Source of the DNA: a virus | Length of the DNA: 34,620 nucleotides | Direction: 5' to 3' (one strand) | Virus record (IMG/VR): IMGVR_UViG_3300022748_000033 | Location: 1 to 34,620 of that record | Shown here: positions 1 to 4,699 of the stretch, piece by piece | Layout of the letters: each line of letters opens with the position of its first letter | How positions within the stretch are numbered: position 1 is the first letter of the stretch | Made by a program: the position numbers and the translations under genes | The notes under the pieces: generated by a model | The model's database searches: none | What the model saw: only the letters and a program-made list of their open reading frames with translations | Told to the model about the DNA's origin: nothing

Positions 1-148
1 GCGCATCGATAACCGCTTCAACACAAGCAGACAGGTCTGCGTACTTTGAGCGAAAGTGAGGATTCGTTGAGGACTTGAGCGCAGGGCCAAATGCCTTCTG
101 TGCTTTAACAAATGCTTGGGCGACTTTTGCGCCAATGACTGCTTCCAT
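1..148 (-). CDS. erf: ERF-type single-strand annealing recombinase, N-terminal part (cut by window edge)
   Basis: This is the first 49 codons of an ERF (essential recombination function) protein, a phage single-strand annealing recombinase. The segment around residues 19-46 (KAFGPALKSSTNPHFRSKY and the following ADLSACVEAV) has the conserved ERF N-terminal pattern of an N-P-x-F-x-S-K-Y-A-D-L motif before a helix ending in V-I-D-A. The ATG at 148-146 directly follows the TAA of the upstream 38-codon gene (TAAATG), so translation is probably coupled. The frame runs off base 1. The rest of the same protein is found at the right edge of the window (34188-34620), which implies that the two ends are neighbours. 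Family assignment is from recognised motifs; the joining across the ends is inference. Confidence 0.85.
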   Translation of the reverse strand, partial: MEAVIGAKVAQAFVKAQKAFGPALKSSTNPHFRSKYADLSACVEAVIDA

Positions 149-265
149 TTATGCTCTCCAAACAAAAAGGTCAAGAAGCACCACACAGAGTGCGGTGAGT
201 GAAACTGCCCAAAGAGCGATGCGCTCCCAATTGGTTGGTTTTTTGTAGTGTTCAATATCAAACAT
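149..265 (-). CDS. 38-aa single-span membrane micro-protein
   Basis: This is a short gene with a strong Shine-Dalgarno site (GGAGGA about 6 nt before the ATG at 265-263). The product is 38 residues: a polar, basic N-terminus (about residues 1-15, ending WERI) followed by one hydrophobic helix (about residues 16-36). The start overlaps the end of the preceding 59-codon gene by 8 nt and the stop abuts the erf ATG, so it sits inside the leftward early operon. Function is unknown. The charge pattern suggests a cytoplasmic N-terminus. The ribosome site and tight packing are seen directly; membrane location is inferred from hydrophobicity. Confidence 0.7.
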   Translation of the reverse strand: MFDIEHYKKPTNWERIALWAVSLTALCVVLLDLFVWRA

Positions 266-437
266 TTGAGTCCTCCACAAATTTAGAAAGTTCGGCAATG
301 AGTTGTTTAATTTGGTCTTGAGCCAGATAGGTGGAGGCGTGTGCGCCTATCTTCCAAATTGAAAAGATGACTTCACCACACTCGTAACTTTGAATGTTGA
401 TGGTGTCGGATTCGTAGGCTTTGATTTGTGTTTCCAT
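258..437 (-). CDS. Small hypothetical protein, 59 aa, early leftward operon
   Basis: The product starts METQIKAYESDTINIQSY and has a mixed N-terminal half that could form beta strands, then an amphipathic C-terminal helix (about residues 40-55). The ATG at 437-435 is preferred because GAGGA lies 6 nt upstream; an in-frame TTG four codons earlier would put the ribosome site inside the gene. It follows the 30-codon gene by 8 nt and overlaps the next small membrane gene by 8 nt. I do not recognise the family. Being one of the first genes behind the leftward promoter suggests early expression. Confidence 0.65.
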   Translation of the reverse strand: METQIKAYESDTINIQSYECGEVIFSIWKIGAHASTYLAQDQIKQLIAELSKFVEDSNV

Positions 438-445
438 AATGTTCC

Positions 446-538
446 TCAAAAGGGTGAGTCCTCAAAGTTGTCGGGATTGAATGGTGGGATGGATCGCCTC
501 GGTGGGATCGGGGCTGGTGGGAAAGGCCATGTGTGCAT
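446..538 (-). CDS. 30-aa proline-rich peptide ending in an SSB-like acidic tip
   Basis: This is the first gene behind the leftward promoter. AAGGAG lies 5 nt before the ATG at 538-536, and the TGA is 8 nt before the next start. The 30-residue product is very Pro-rich (residues 5-22) with two Arg, and ends N-F-E-D-S-P-F. That end resembles the C-terminal tip of bacterial SSB (acidic residues followed by P-F), which docks many replication and recombination proteins. No OB fold is present, so it cannot bind ssDNA like SSB. It could act as a decoy or tether for SSB partners. The ribosome site and tail are seen directly; the function is inference. Confidence 0.6.
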   Translation of the reverse strand: MHTWPFPPAPIPPRRSIPPFNPDNFEDSPF

Positions 539-583
539 TGATGCTCCTTAAAGACCGCTTGCGTTGCGCTACGGCATGGAGAG

Positions 584-612
584 AATGTTAACACAATTAA
601 ACAATCCGTCAA
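584..612 (-). promoter_or_regulatory. Leftward early promoter (sigma70-like)
   Basis: Read on the minus strand there is TTGACG (612-607), a 16-nt spacer, and TAACAT (590-585). With a 17-nt spacer the -10 would read AACATT. Transcription would begin near 577 and give a leader of about 40 nt before the 30-codon gene at 538. It is the only good promoter I see for the leftward early genes, including erf, and faces away from the Cro-like gene. Confidence 0.6.
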
Positions 613-621
613 GACTATTTT

Positions 622-638
622 CTAGGGACTTTCCCTAG
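622..638. promoter_or_regulatory. 17-bp perfect palindrome, candidate Cro-like operator
   Basis: The sequence CTAGGGA-CTT-TCCCTAG is a perfect 7+3+7 dyad. It lies in the divergent intergenic region, 10 bp upstream of the leftward -35 box and about 37 bp upstream of the Cro-like ATG. Size and place fit an operator bound by a dimer of the HTH protein encoded at 675. A looser dyad (CTAGA...TCTAG, 857-872) lies just past that gene and might be a second site. Binding is inference. Confidence 0.55.
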
Positions 639-662
639 TGTCTCTTTTTTGCTAATTTACCT

Positions 663-668
663 TATCAT
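663..668 (+). promoter_or_regulatory. Possible rightward -10 box giving a leaderless Cro-like transcript
   Basis: TATCAT (5 of 6 matches to TATAAT) lies 6 bp before the ATG at 675, so transcription would start at or next to the start codon. No Shine-Dalgarno sequence precedes that ATG, which is consistent with a leaderless message. No good -35 is visible, so the promoter would be weak or activated. An alternative is a poor TTTCCC-17-TAATTT promoter (630-658) overlapping the palindrome. Confidence 0.3.
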
Positions 669-674
669 TCGGGG

Positions 675-839
675 ATGACAAAAGATCAACTAGTCCAACT
701 CGCTGGCTCACAAGCCAAACTCGCCAGGATTCTCAAAATCAGCCGTGCGGCTGTGAGCATCTGGAAACAGAAAATCCCCCCGCTCAGGATGTATCAACTC
801 AAAGAATTGAGACCCGAGTGGTTTAAGGCCAAAAATTGA
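675..839 (+). CDS. Cro-like repressor (YdaS/DicC-type HTH)
   Basis: This 54-residue DNA-binding protein has the single helix-turn-helix typical of Cro/YdaS repressors. A first helix with G-S-Q-A-K-L-A (residues 11-17) is followed by turn and recognition helix K-I-S-R-A-A-V-S-I-W (21-30), and then the I-P-P-L-R-M-Y segment (34-40) that ends these folds. It reads away from the leftward promoter and beside a palindrome it may bind, so it probably controls both divergent units. The ATG is preceded by CGGGG but no true Shine-Dalgarno. No partner CI-type repressor is seen nearby. The fold call is confident; the operator assignment is inference. Confidence 0.8.
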   Translation: MTKDQLVQLAGSQAKLARILKISRAAVSIWKQKIPPLRMYQLKELRPEWFKAKN

Positions 840-889
840 TGTATGATGCAAACCGTCTAGAGTGGCATCTAGGCGATGAAGTGACCAAT

Positions 890-1009
890 AAACCCCGCAG
901 GTTTCTGTGTGGTCTTGTCGTACGGCAAGCGAGTCTTTTGAGTCACTTCAATCGCTTCGCTGTTGCTCTCGCCAAGAGCCAAGACCACAGAGCGACTTGC
1001 GGGGTTTTT
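890..1009 (+). ncRNA. Candidate structured RNA: Y-shaped hairpin with terminal T-run
   Basis: Two perfect 10-bp helices (890-899 with 998-1007, and 908-917 with 980-989) are separated by an 8x8 internal loop. They enclose a junction with two arms: AAGCGA/TCGCTT (927-932, 952-957), continued by TTGA/TCAA, and GCTCT/AGAGC (965-969, 975-979). The basal stem is GC-rich and runs into TTTTTGCTTTT, like an intrinsic terminator on the plus strand. It follows the Cro-like gene by 50 nt. It could be a small RNA that ends itself, or an attenuator for the rightward operon. All pairings were read by eye; no known RNA family was recognised. Confidence 0.5.
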
Positions 1010-1056
1010 GCTTTTGGACAGCGCAATGCGGTACGTCGATGGTTGCGTTTGAGATA

Positions 1057-1085
1057 CCCCGATACACGTGCAAGCCAAATCGGGG
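1057..1085. other. GC-rich hairpin in the noncoding early region
   Basis: CCCCGAT (1057-1063) pairs perfectly with ATCGGGG (1079-1085) around a 15-nt loop. It lies between the Y-shaped structure and the replication genes, in a stretch (840-1247) where I find no convincing gene. No T-run follows, so it is not a plain terminator. It may be part of a larger folded RNA or a protein-binding dyad. Confidence 0.4.
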
Positions 1086-1173
1086 AGCGTGGGCGAATTC
1101 CTAGAGCGCGGTGGTTGAAAACAGTCTGGGATAGTGCGATTGCGATGACATGGCTCCATACAAAAGGAACCGC

Positions 1174-1216
1174 AGCACAGAGCGAACCTTGATTTTGATC
1201 ACGGTAAGGCTGTGCT
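1174..1216. other. Hairpin just upstream of the 69-aa gene
   Basis: AGCACAG (1174-1180) pairs with CTGTGCT (1210-1216), and stacked inside it CCTT (1187-1190) pairs with AAGG (1206-1209), leaving a 6-nt bulge on the 5' side. It ends 31 nt before the ATG at 1248, a position where it could affect translation or mRNA stability. With it, most of the 400-nt gap between the Cro-like gene and 1248 is taken up by stems. Confidence 0.35.
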
Positions 1217-1247
1217 TTGCTCCAACATTCACCACCAAAAGGCATAT

Positions 1248-1457
1248 ATGAAATACCTGATCAACCTGAGGAAAGATAGTAGTAAGGCACATCTGTGGGA
1301 TGACGGTGACACATACTGCAAGATGTACAGCACGGGTGGGATGAGGAAAAAGAGATATCAGGTTCTTGAAGACAAAAACGACCGCGATGTCTGTGTGATG
1401 TGTCAGAACGTGTGGAACGAAATTCACGAATTCACAAAGGACGGGAATCATGTTTGA
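1248..1457 (+). CDS. Hypothetical 69-aa protein with CxxC motif
   Basis: The product has Cys24, then C-V-M-C at residues 49-52, and a basic middle (G-G-M-R-K-K-R-Y). The Cys pair with one further Cys suggests a small metal site, but a full zinc-finger set is not evident. The ATG at 1248 has AAAAGG 6 nt upstream; an upstream in-frame ATG at 1212 falls in the hairpin region and has no ribosome site. The stop overlaps the next gene by 8 nt. I do not know its function; its position next to a replication-type protein suggests an early role. Confidence 0.6.
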   Translation: MKYLINLRKDSSKAHLWDDGDTYCKMYSTGGMRKKRYQVLEDKNDRDVCVMCQNVWNEIHEFTKDGNHV

Positions 1458-1812
1458 GTCAGGCTTTGATCGATTTTGGAAGGCATACCCAACAAGCCCC
1501 CGCAAAGGAGCAAAGAAACAGTGTTTGCAGAAATGGGAGAAATACCTCTGCGAACACTGTGCTGATCAGATCATCAAGCACGTTGAGTGGATGAAAACGA
1601 CCGATCAATGGAGGAAAGACAACGGTGCGTTTATCCCCGCTCCCTTGGTCTACCTCAACCAACAACGCTGGGATGGCGCAGAAGTGCCTGAGATGCCTTC
1701 AAAAACCGCTGTTGACCCCGTACTCACCAGGATGGCTGAAGAACGCTCCAAAGCAGTTCCTATGCCCGATCACATCCGTGAGAAATTGGCCCAGATTCGG
1801 GGCAAATTGTGA
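1450..1812 (+). CDS. Phage replication protein-like (DnaT/O-type C-terminal domain)
   Basis: This 120-residue protein opens with the F-D-R-F-W-K-A-Y-P motif (residues 6-14), a Lys-rich segment, a W-E-K helix and a P-L-V-Y-L-N-Q-Q-R-W segment (66-75). That order matches the small domain at the C-terminus of many phage replication initiators and primosome-loading proteins. Here the domain stands alone with no DNA-binding N-terminus, so it may be a loader or accessory factor rather than an origin-binding initiator. It overlaps the 69-codon gene by 8 nt. No helicase or polymerase gene is seen in the genome, so host enzymes are probably recruited. The domain call is from recognised motifs. Confidence 0.65.
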   Translation: MFESGFDRFWKAYPTSPRKGAKKQCLQKWEKYLCEHCADQIIKHVEWMKTTDQWRKDNGAFIPAPLVYLNQQRWDGAEVPEMPSKTAVDPVLTRMAEERSKAVPMPDHIREKLAQIRGKL

Positions 1813-1937
1813 CAGGCTGGCGCAAAAAGCAAATTGAAAACCTTGAACAGGAGGCAACCATGTCCATCTGGCAAAAGATCAACCGCTGGGCAATCCGTCA
1901 GGTCGTGAAGTTCTACCAGAGGAAACATGGACGATAA
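1809..1937 (+). CDS. Small basic protein, 42 aa (GTG) or 25 aa (ATG)
   Basis: Two starts share one frame. A GTG at 1809 overlaps the previous stop (GTGA) and gives a 42-residue product beginning T-G-W-R-K-K-Q-I after the start, a motif I know from many tiny phage proteins. An ATG at 1860 has an excellent AGGAGG ribosome site 5 nt upstream and gives only 25 residues. The C-terminal part is basic and aromatic (W-A-I-R-Q-V-V-K-F-Y). Both products may be made. The stop overlaps the next gene by 11 nt. Function unknown. Confidence 0.55.
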   Translation: MTGWRKKQIENLEQEATMSIWQKINRWAIRQVVKFYQRKHGR

Positions 1938-2151
1938 ACCGATTTGGCAAGAAGCCTGGAGGCAAGAGTGTGAAGCCAGAGAATGGCTTAGGCGCTTTGA
2001 CGAACAGAAAAAGCTCCGTGGGGTCGCCAAAGCAAACCAGTGGTGGGTCACGACCATTAAAGACATTGAAAGACGCAGAGGGGTTGAGGCAGCAGATACC
2101 CTGCGAAACAACATGAACAGGATCAAAGATGCGGTACGCGGCAAGGGTTGA
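1927..2151 (+). CDS. Hypothetical helical protein, 74 aa
   Basis: The product is highly charged and mostly helical (many E, R, K, W), from M-D-D-K-P-I-W-Q-E-A-W to a basic C-terminus. AGAGG lies 4 nt before the ATG. It overlaps the preceding micro-gene by 11 nt and the following nuclease gene by 23 nt, so the three are translated as a block. No catalytic motif is visible. It may be a nucleic-acid- or protein-binding partner for the replication or nuclease neighbours, which is only a guess from context. Confidence 0.6.
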   Translation: MDDKPIWQEAWRQECEAREWLRRFDEQKKLRGVAKANQWWVTTIKDIERRRGVEAADTLRNNMNRIKDAVRGKG

Positions 2152-2395
2152 TCAAAACAAAGACCAGATCGTGTCGGCACTGCGGGCAGCTGGGGCTTAT
2201 GTGTGGGACTTGAAGCTCCCCGTTGATCTTTTGGTTGGGTACGCTGGGAAAACTGTGCTGGTTGAAATCAAAAGGGACGGGAAAGCCCCTTTAACCAAGC
2301 TACAGCGTCAATTCTTTGAAGAATGGACGGGTGGCACTCTCGCCAGGATTGACAGCCCAGAAGCCGCTTTACGCATGATTGGGGTTGCCAAATGA
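2129..2395 (+). CDS. PD-(D/E)XK nuclease, VRR-NUC-like
   Basis: This 88-residue protein has a compact PD-(D/E)XK core: L-P-V-D-L-L-V-G-Y (residues 30-38, catalytic Asp33), then V-L-V-E-I-K (43-48, with Glu46 and Lys48), then P-L-T-K-L-Q-R-Q-F-F-E-E-W (53-65). That arrangement matches small phage VRR-NUC-type enzymes, thought to cut branched DNA such as Holliday or replication forks. A second nuclease (3334-3648) lies at the end of the same operon. The start overlaps the 74-codon gene by 23 nt and the stop overlaps the next gene (ATGA). Catalytic residues are intact, so it is likely active; the DNA target is inferred from the family. Confidence 0.75.
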   Translation: MRYAARVDQNKDQIVSALRAAGAYVWDLKLPVDLLVGYAGKTVLVEIKRDGKAPLTKLQRQFFEEWTGGTLARIDSPEAALRMIGVAK

Positions 2396-2565
2396 CCTGC
2401 GGTCACGAATCCTGCGAGGGTTGCGTGAAGCAACTCAGCAGAAAAGAACTTGAAGATGCTCAAGCTGAAGATGAGGCGTTTGCCATGATCCCCAAGACCT
2501 GCGACCAACTTGGTGTTTGCCAGAGTCGCAACCCACCCTGCCAAAACTGCCCGAGGCTCAAATGA
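2392..2565 (+). CDS. Cys-rich 57-aa protein, probably zinc-binding
   Basis: The ATG overlaps the nuclease stop (ATGA). The product has seven Cys in two clusters: C3, C8, C11 near the N-terminus (with His5) and C37, C43, C50, C53 at the C-terminus, separated by a very acidic helix (about residues 19-30). The second cluster, C-x5-C-x6-C-x2-C, could bind one zinc. The stop is 10 nt before the exported-protein gene. I do not recognise a named family. The overlap and regular Cys spacing support a real gene. Confidence 0.6.
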   Translation: MTCGHESCEGCVKQLSRKELEDAQAEDEAFAMIPKTCDQLGVCQSRNPPCQNCPRLK

Positions 2566-2575
2566 AAGGCTCGTC

Positions 2576-2881
2576 ATGAAAAAACTTCTTCTAGGGTTGC
2601 TTTTCTGCGGAATGGCACACGCAGATTCAATCGCTACGCTGAACAACAAGGCGGGTGGCATGATTGTTCTCACGGATGTGCCGTGCAAAAACGACATGGG
2701 GTTTTATTCCTATACGTCGAGTCAAACCTCATCCACCCAGTTTGGCTGTTGGTGGTCTGATGACACCATGATTCACATTGTCTGGCTGGCTGACAAGGAT
2801 TTACGCTCCTACCCGATCAGCGCTTTTACCGTCAACATTGAGAAAGCCACCAAGCTCAAAAAGAACCAGGAGCGGTATTGA
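2576..2881 (+). CDS. Exported small protein with signal peptide
   Basis: The product is 101 residues and begins with a classic signal peptide: M-K-K, a hydrophobic core L-L-L-G-L-L-F, and an A-H-A cleavage site near residue 16. The mature part has Cys in V-P-C-K and F-G-C-W-W, which may form one disulfide, and several aromatic residues, as in a compact periplasmic beta domain. The ATG is chosen because an upstream start at 2510 would bury the signal peptide. It overlaps the next gene (TGATG). An exported protein in an early operon could alter the host envelope, for example to block superinfection, but nothing in the sequence proves that. Confidence 0.7.
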   Translation: MKKLLLGLLFCGMAHADSIATLNNKAGGMIVLTDVPCKNDMGFYSYTSSQTSSTQFGCWWSDDTMIHIVWLADKDLRSYPISAFTVNIEKATKLKKNQERY

Positions 2882-3210
2882 TGAACCCAGAAGACCACGC
2901 AGAAGCAATCCGAGAACTCTCACCCCACTATGGCGAGGCAAAAGCCCAGCGCATCTACCTCGAGGAGTTCCGCAAGTCTAAAAAGGCCATGCTCATGCGT
3001 GATGCCCTGCTAAACGGGATTGAAGCTGCGAACCACCAAGAGCGGGAAGCCTATTCAAATCCTGAATACTTGTCCCTTCTAAAGGGGCTGGCAACCGCGA
3101 TTGAAAAAGAGGAAACCCTGCGCTGGCAACTTGAAAGCCACAGGCTTGAGATTGAAATTTGGCGCTCCCGTGAAGCAACCAACAGACAAACGGACAATGC
3201 ACACCGATGA
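2881..3210 (+). CDS. Conserved phage hypothetical protein, 109 aa, helical
   Basis: The protein is charged and helical, with the recognisable stretch A-K-A-Q-R-I-Y-L-E-E-F-R-K-S-K-K-A-M-L-M (about residues 21-40) and L-R-W-Q-L-E-S-H-R-L-E-I-E-I-W-R (about 80-95). I know this pattern from small phage genes located near nucleases and recombination genes, but it has no established activity. The ATG at 2881 overlaps the preceding stop (TGATG), and the end overlaps the zinc-ribbon gene by 4 nt. It probably works with the neighbouring nucleases or replication proteins; that is context only. Confidence 0.65.
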   Translation: MNPEDHAEAIRELSPHYGEAKAQRIYLEEFRKSKKAMLMRDALLNGIEAANHQEREAYSNPEYLSLLKGLATAIEKEETLRWQLESHRLEIEIWRSREATNRQTDNAHR

Positions 3211-3443
3211 AATGCCCTCGCTGTAACACCCAAGCCAAGTCCCTTGAAACCCGTACCCGCACAGACGGTGTGGTGCGGAGGCGCTACCAGTGCGCCAATT
3301 CACATAAATTTACAACTCTGGAGTCATTCGTACATGATCCCGAAACACAAATACATACGGAGTCCGAAGCTCCTCAAGCTCGTAGCAGGATTGGACTGTC
3401 AGAACTGTGGTTTGGGAGGAATGAGTCAAGCCGCCCATACTAA
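3207..3443 (+). CDS. Zinc-ribbon protein (NrdR/Ogr-like N-terminus)
   Basis: Residues 1-39 form a zinc ribbon: C3-x2-C6, then a basic strand V-V-R-R-R-Y, then C29 and H33, followed by K-F-T-T-L-E. This resembles the N-terminal ribbon of NrdR and phage Ogr-type activators, with His in place of the fourth Cys. The remaining 39 residues are unlike either family and are encoded in DNA that also encodes the start of the next gene in another frame (110-nt overlap, 3334-3443). It may be a small transcription regulator. The ribbon is clear; whether the C-terminal half is selected is doubtful. Confidence 0.65.
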   Translation: MKCPRCNTQAKSLETRTRTDGVVRRRYQCANSHKFTTLESFVHDPETQIHTESEAPQARSRIGLSELWFGRNESSRPY

Positions 3444-3648
3444 CTGGGGCGGGGGGAAAGGGCGAGGGATCAAGGCTGACGATAACCTTGTCGCTGCCCT
3501 TTGCTTACGATGCCATTACGCCATCGATCAGGGCAAAGACCTGACCAAAGAAGAGCGCCAAAAGCTGTGGGAGAACGCCCACCGCAGGACGGTGGAGACA
3601 CTGGTTTCTATGGGCGCATGGCCCGCCAATGTCCCACTGCCTCAGTAA
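3334..3648 (+). CDS. DUF1364/YbcO-like nuclease
   Basis: This 104-residue protein has the DUF1364 layout: a start I-P-K-H-K-Y-I-R-S-P-K, C-Q-N-C-G (residues 22-26), Q-A-A-H-T-N (32-37), G-K-G-R-G-I-K-A-D-D-N-L (41-52) and C-L-R-C-H-Y-A-I-D-Q-G (57-67). The two Cys pairs likely hold zinc, and the HNH-like His residues form the active site. The family includes E. coli prophage YbcO and sits with phage recombination genes. The ATG at 3334 is chosen because family members begin at this point and a GGAG lies upstream. It ends the rightward operon and overlaps the convergent leftward gene by 7 nt. Confidence 0.8.
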   Translation: MIPKHKYIRSPKLLKLVAGLDCQNCGLGGMSQAAHTNWGGGKGRGIKADDNLVAALCLRCHYAIDQGKDLTKEERQKLWENAHRRTVETLVSMGAWPANVPLPQ

Positions 3649-3854
3649 GACCGCATATTCGGTAGAGGTGCGGCTTTCTGTTCGTGGCTCAGAGGCGGGT
3701 GAGCCTGTTCCATGCTGGTTTTCTCATGGGCTTTGAGTTCCTTTTCCAGTGCCGCTACCTTGCGGGCTTCCTTCTTGAACTCACGCTCCACCACGTAGTG
3801 CTTGGGTTCTGAACACTTGCCCGATTCACGGGTGATTTTGAAGTTGGTTGCCAT
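3642..3854 (-). CDS. Hypothetical 70-aa charged protein, last leftward gene
   Basis: The product begins M-A-T-N-F-K-I-T-R-E-S-G, has a Lys/Glu-rich helix that could form a coiled coil (about residues 26-45), and ends in a Pro-rich tail. GAGGAG precedes the ATG at about 6 nt. It is the last gene of the long leftward unit, directly after the endolysin, and converges with the rightward operon with a 7-nt overlap of stop ends. A weak stem (CCGCA/TGCGG, 3651-3673) lies inside its 3' end. Function unknown. Confidence 0.6.
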   Translation of the reverse strand: MATNFKITRESGKCSEPKHYVVEREFKKEARKVAALEKELKAHEKTSMEQAHPPLSHEQKAAPLPNMRSY

Positions 3855-3863
3855 GATTTCTCC

Positions 3864-4292
3864 TCAGTAAGGGCGTGTACCCTGCTTGTCAATGATAAGG
3901 GCTTGTCTGCGGGGCTTGCCAGCAGAATCGTTGGGGATTGAGATGTGCGTCCAGCGGTCAAATTCTCGGATCACCTGATCAAACGGAAGACTGCTGTTAA
4001 TGACTGCCTTCACAACTTGGTCAGGGGTCATGCCAGGAACGCGAATGTCAGCAGCGCACCCAACCCGATGTTGGGACGAATCCTTGCTCCCCACCGCATC
4101 GTTGACCTGCTTACAGCGGAAAGCCGAGTTCACCATGATGGGCTTCCCGTCCAACAGGTCTTTGACCTCCTCTAGGAACTCAGCCAAGCGGCGCAGGTTC
4201 GCAAGCTCTTGATCGTTGGGCGTGTTGTCAAACTCACGGTGATCGGTATGCGTAAGTTCCTCAAGGGAAAAGTGTTCTGTGAGTTGCATCAT
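3864..4292 (-). CDS. Endolysin, peptidase M15 family
   Basis: This 142-residue protein matches M15A zinc peptidases used as phage endolysins, which cut peptidoglycan cross-links. The zinc ligands are visible: S-S-Q-H75, C-A-A-D82-I, and W-T-H116-I-S. The N-terminal M-Q-L-T-E-H-F-S-L-E-E-L and N-L-R-R-L-A-E-F-L segments are also typical. There is no signal peptide, so it needs a holin, and two membrane genes lie immediately upstream. The ATG at 4292 overlaps the holin stop (ATGA); a second ATG one codon later is equally possible. Length is normal for the single-domain form. Confidence 0.88.
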   Translation of the reverse strand: MMQLTEHFSLEELTHTDHREFDNTPNDQELANLRRLAEFLEEVKDLLDGKPIMVNSAFRCKQVNDAVGSKDSSQHRVGCAADIRVPGMTPDQVVKAVINSSLPFDQVIREFDRWTHISIPNDSAGKPRRQALIIDKQGTRPY

Positions 4293-4699
4293 TTGTCCTT
4301 TTTCATGTCCATGATTTTTTCAAGGGTGCGACCACCGAAATAAAACGACATGATCAACATCCCCCATTGCCCAAGAAGCTCCACGTAGTTCCCGCGAGTC
4401 TCAAGGTCAAACGCACTCATCATCGCAAAGATGAAATACGCAGCGAGAATGAAAATCAGCGTCAATGGTCTGATGTTCTTAGACAACCAAGAGTCAGAAG
4501 CCATGTCGGCTTTGAGTCGGTCAGTGAGGTTGTTCTGCTCGGTCTTGTAGTATTCCAAGTCAACATTCAACTCGGCAAGCCGACCCTCTTGTTCAATCTG
4601 TTTGAGTTTGGCTAAAGCCTCACTCTTGGCTTGTTCGTTTGGCAAGACCCTATCAAGAATCTTGCCCCCAACCTCAAGCAGTGCTGGCAGTGGAATCAT
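4289..4699 (-). CDS. Holin, 3TM type (GTA/PF11351-like)
   Basis: The product is 136 residues. The N-terminal 70 residues are amphipathic (I-P-L-P-A-L-L-E-V-G-G-K-I-L-D-R-V-L and a Gln/Glu-rich helix) and are followed by two clear hydrophobic spans (about residues 78-96 and 104-122). A final basic tail contains F-G-G-R-T-L-E-K-I. The R-P-L-T-L-I-F and GGRT-E-K signatures are those of the 3TM phage holin family. It overlaps the preceding membrane gene by 26 nt and the endolysin by 4 nt, forming the classic holin-endolysin pair. Confidence 0.8.
   Translation of the reverse strand: MIPLPALLEVGGKILDRVLPNEQAKSEALAKLKQIEQEGRLAELNVDLEYYKTEQNNLTDRLKADMASDSWLSKNIRPLTLIFILAAYFIFAMMSAFDLETRGNYVELLGQWGMLIMSFYFGGRTLEKIMDMKKDK

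Noticed and set aside
373-612. Leftward 79-codon frame over the control region
   Set aside because: It begins inside the leftward promoter and runs out of frame through two small genes that have proper ribosome sites and overlaps.
869-1159. Leftward reading frame of 96 codons in the same region
   Set aside because: It opposes the operon direction, has no ribosome site or family features, and is open mainly because the other strand is structured and repeat-rich.
836-1192. Rightward reading frame of ~117 codons after the Cro-like gene
   Set aside because: It runs through the two arms of the Y-shaped structure and further stems, has no recognisable family pattern and an Arg/Trp-rich composition unlike its neighbours. 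A TGATG overlap at its start keeps it just possible, so it was described as a noncoding region instead.
3651-3673. Possible terminator where the two operons converge
   Set aside because: The stem is only 5 bp (CCGCA/TGCGG) with a 13-nt loop and a poor T-run, and it lies in coding sequence; too weak to list.
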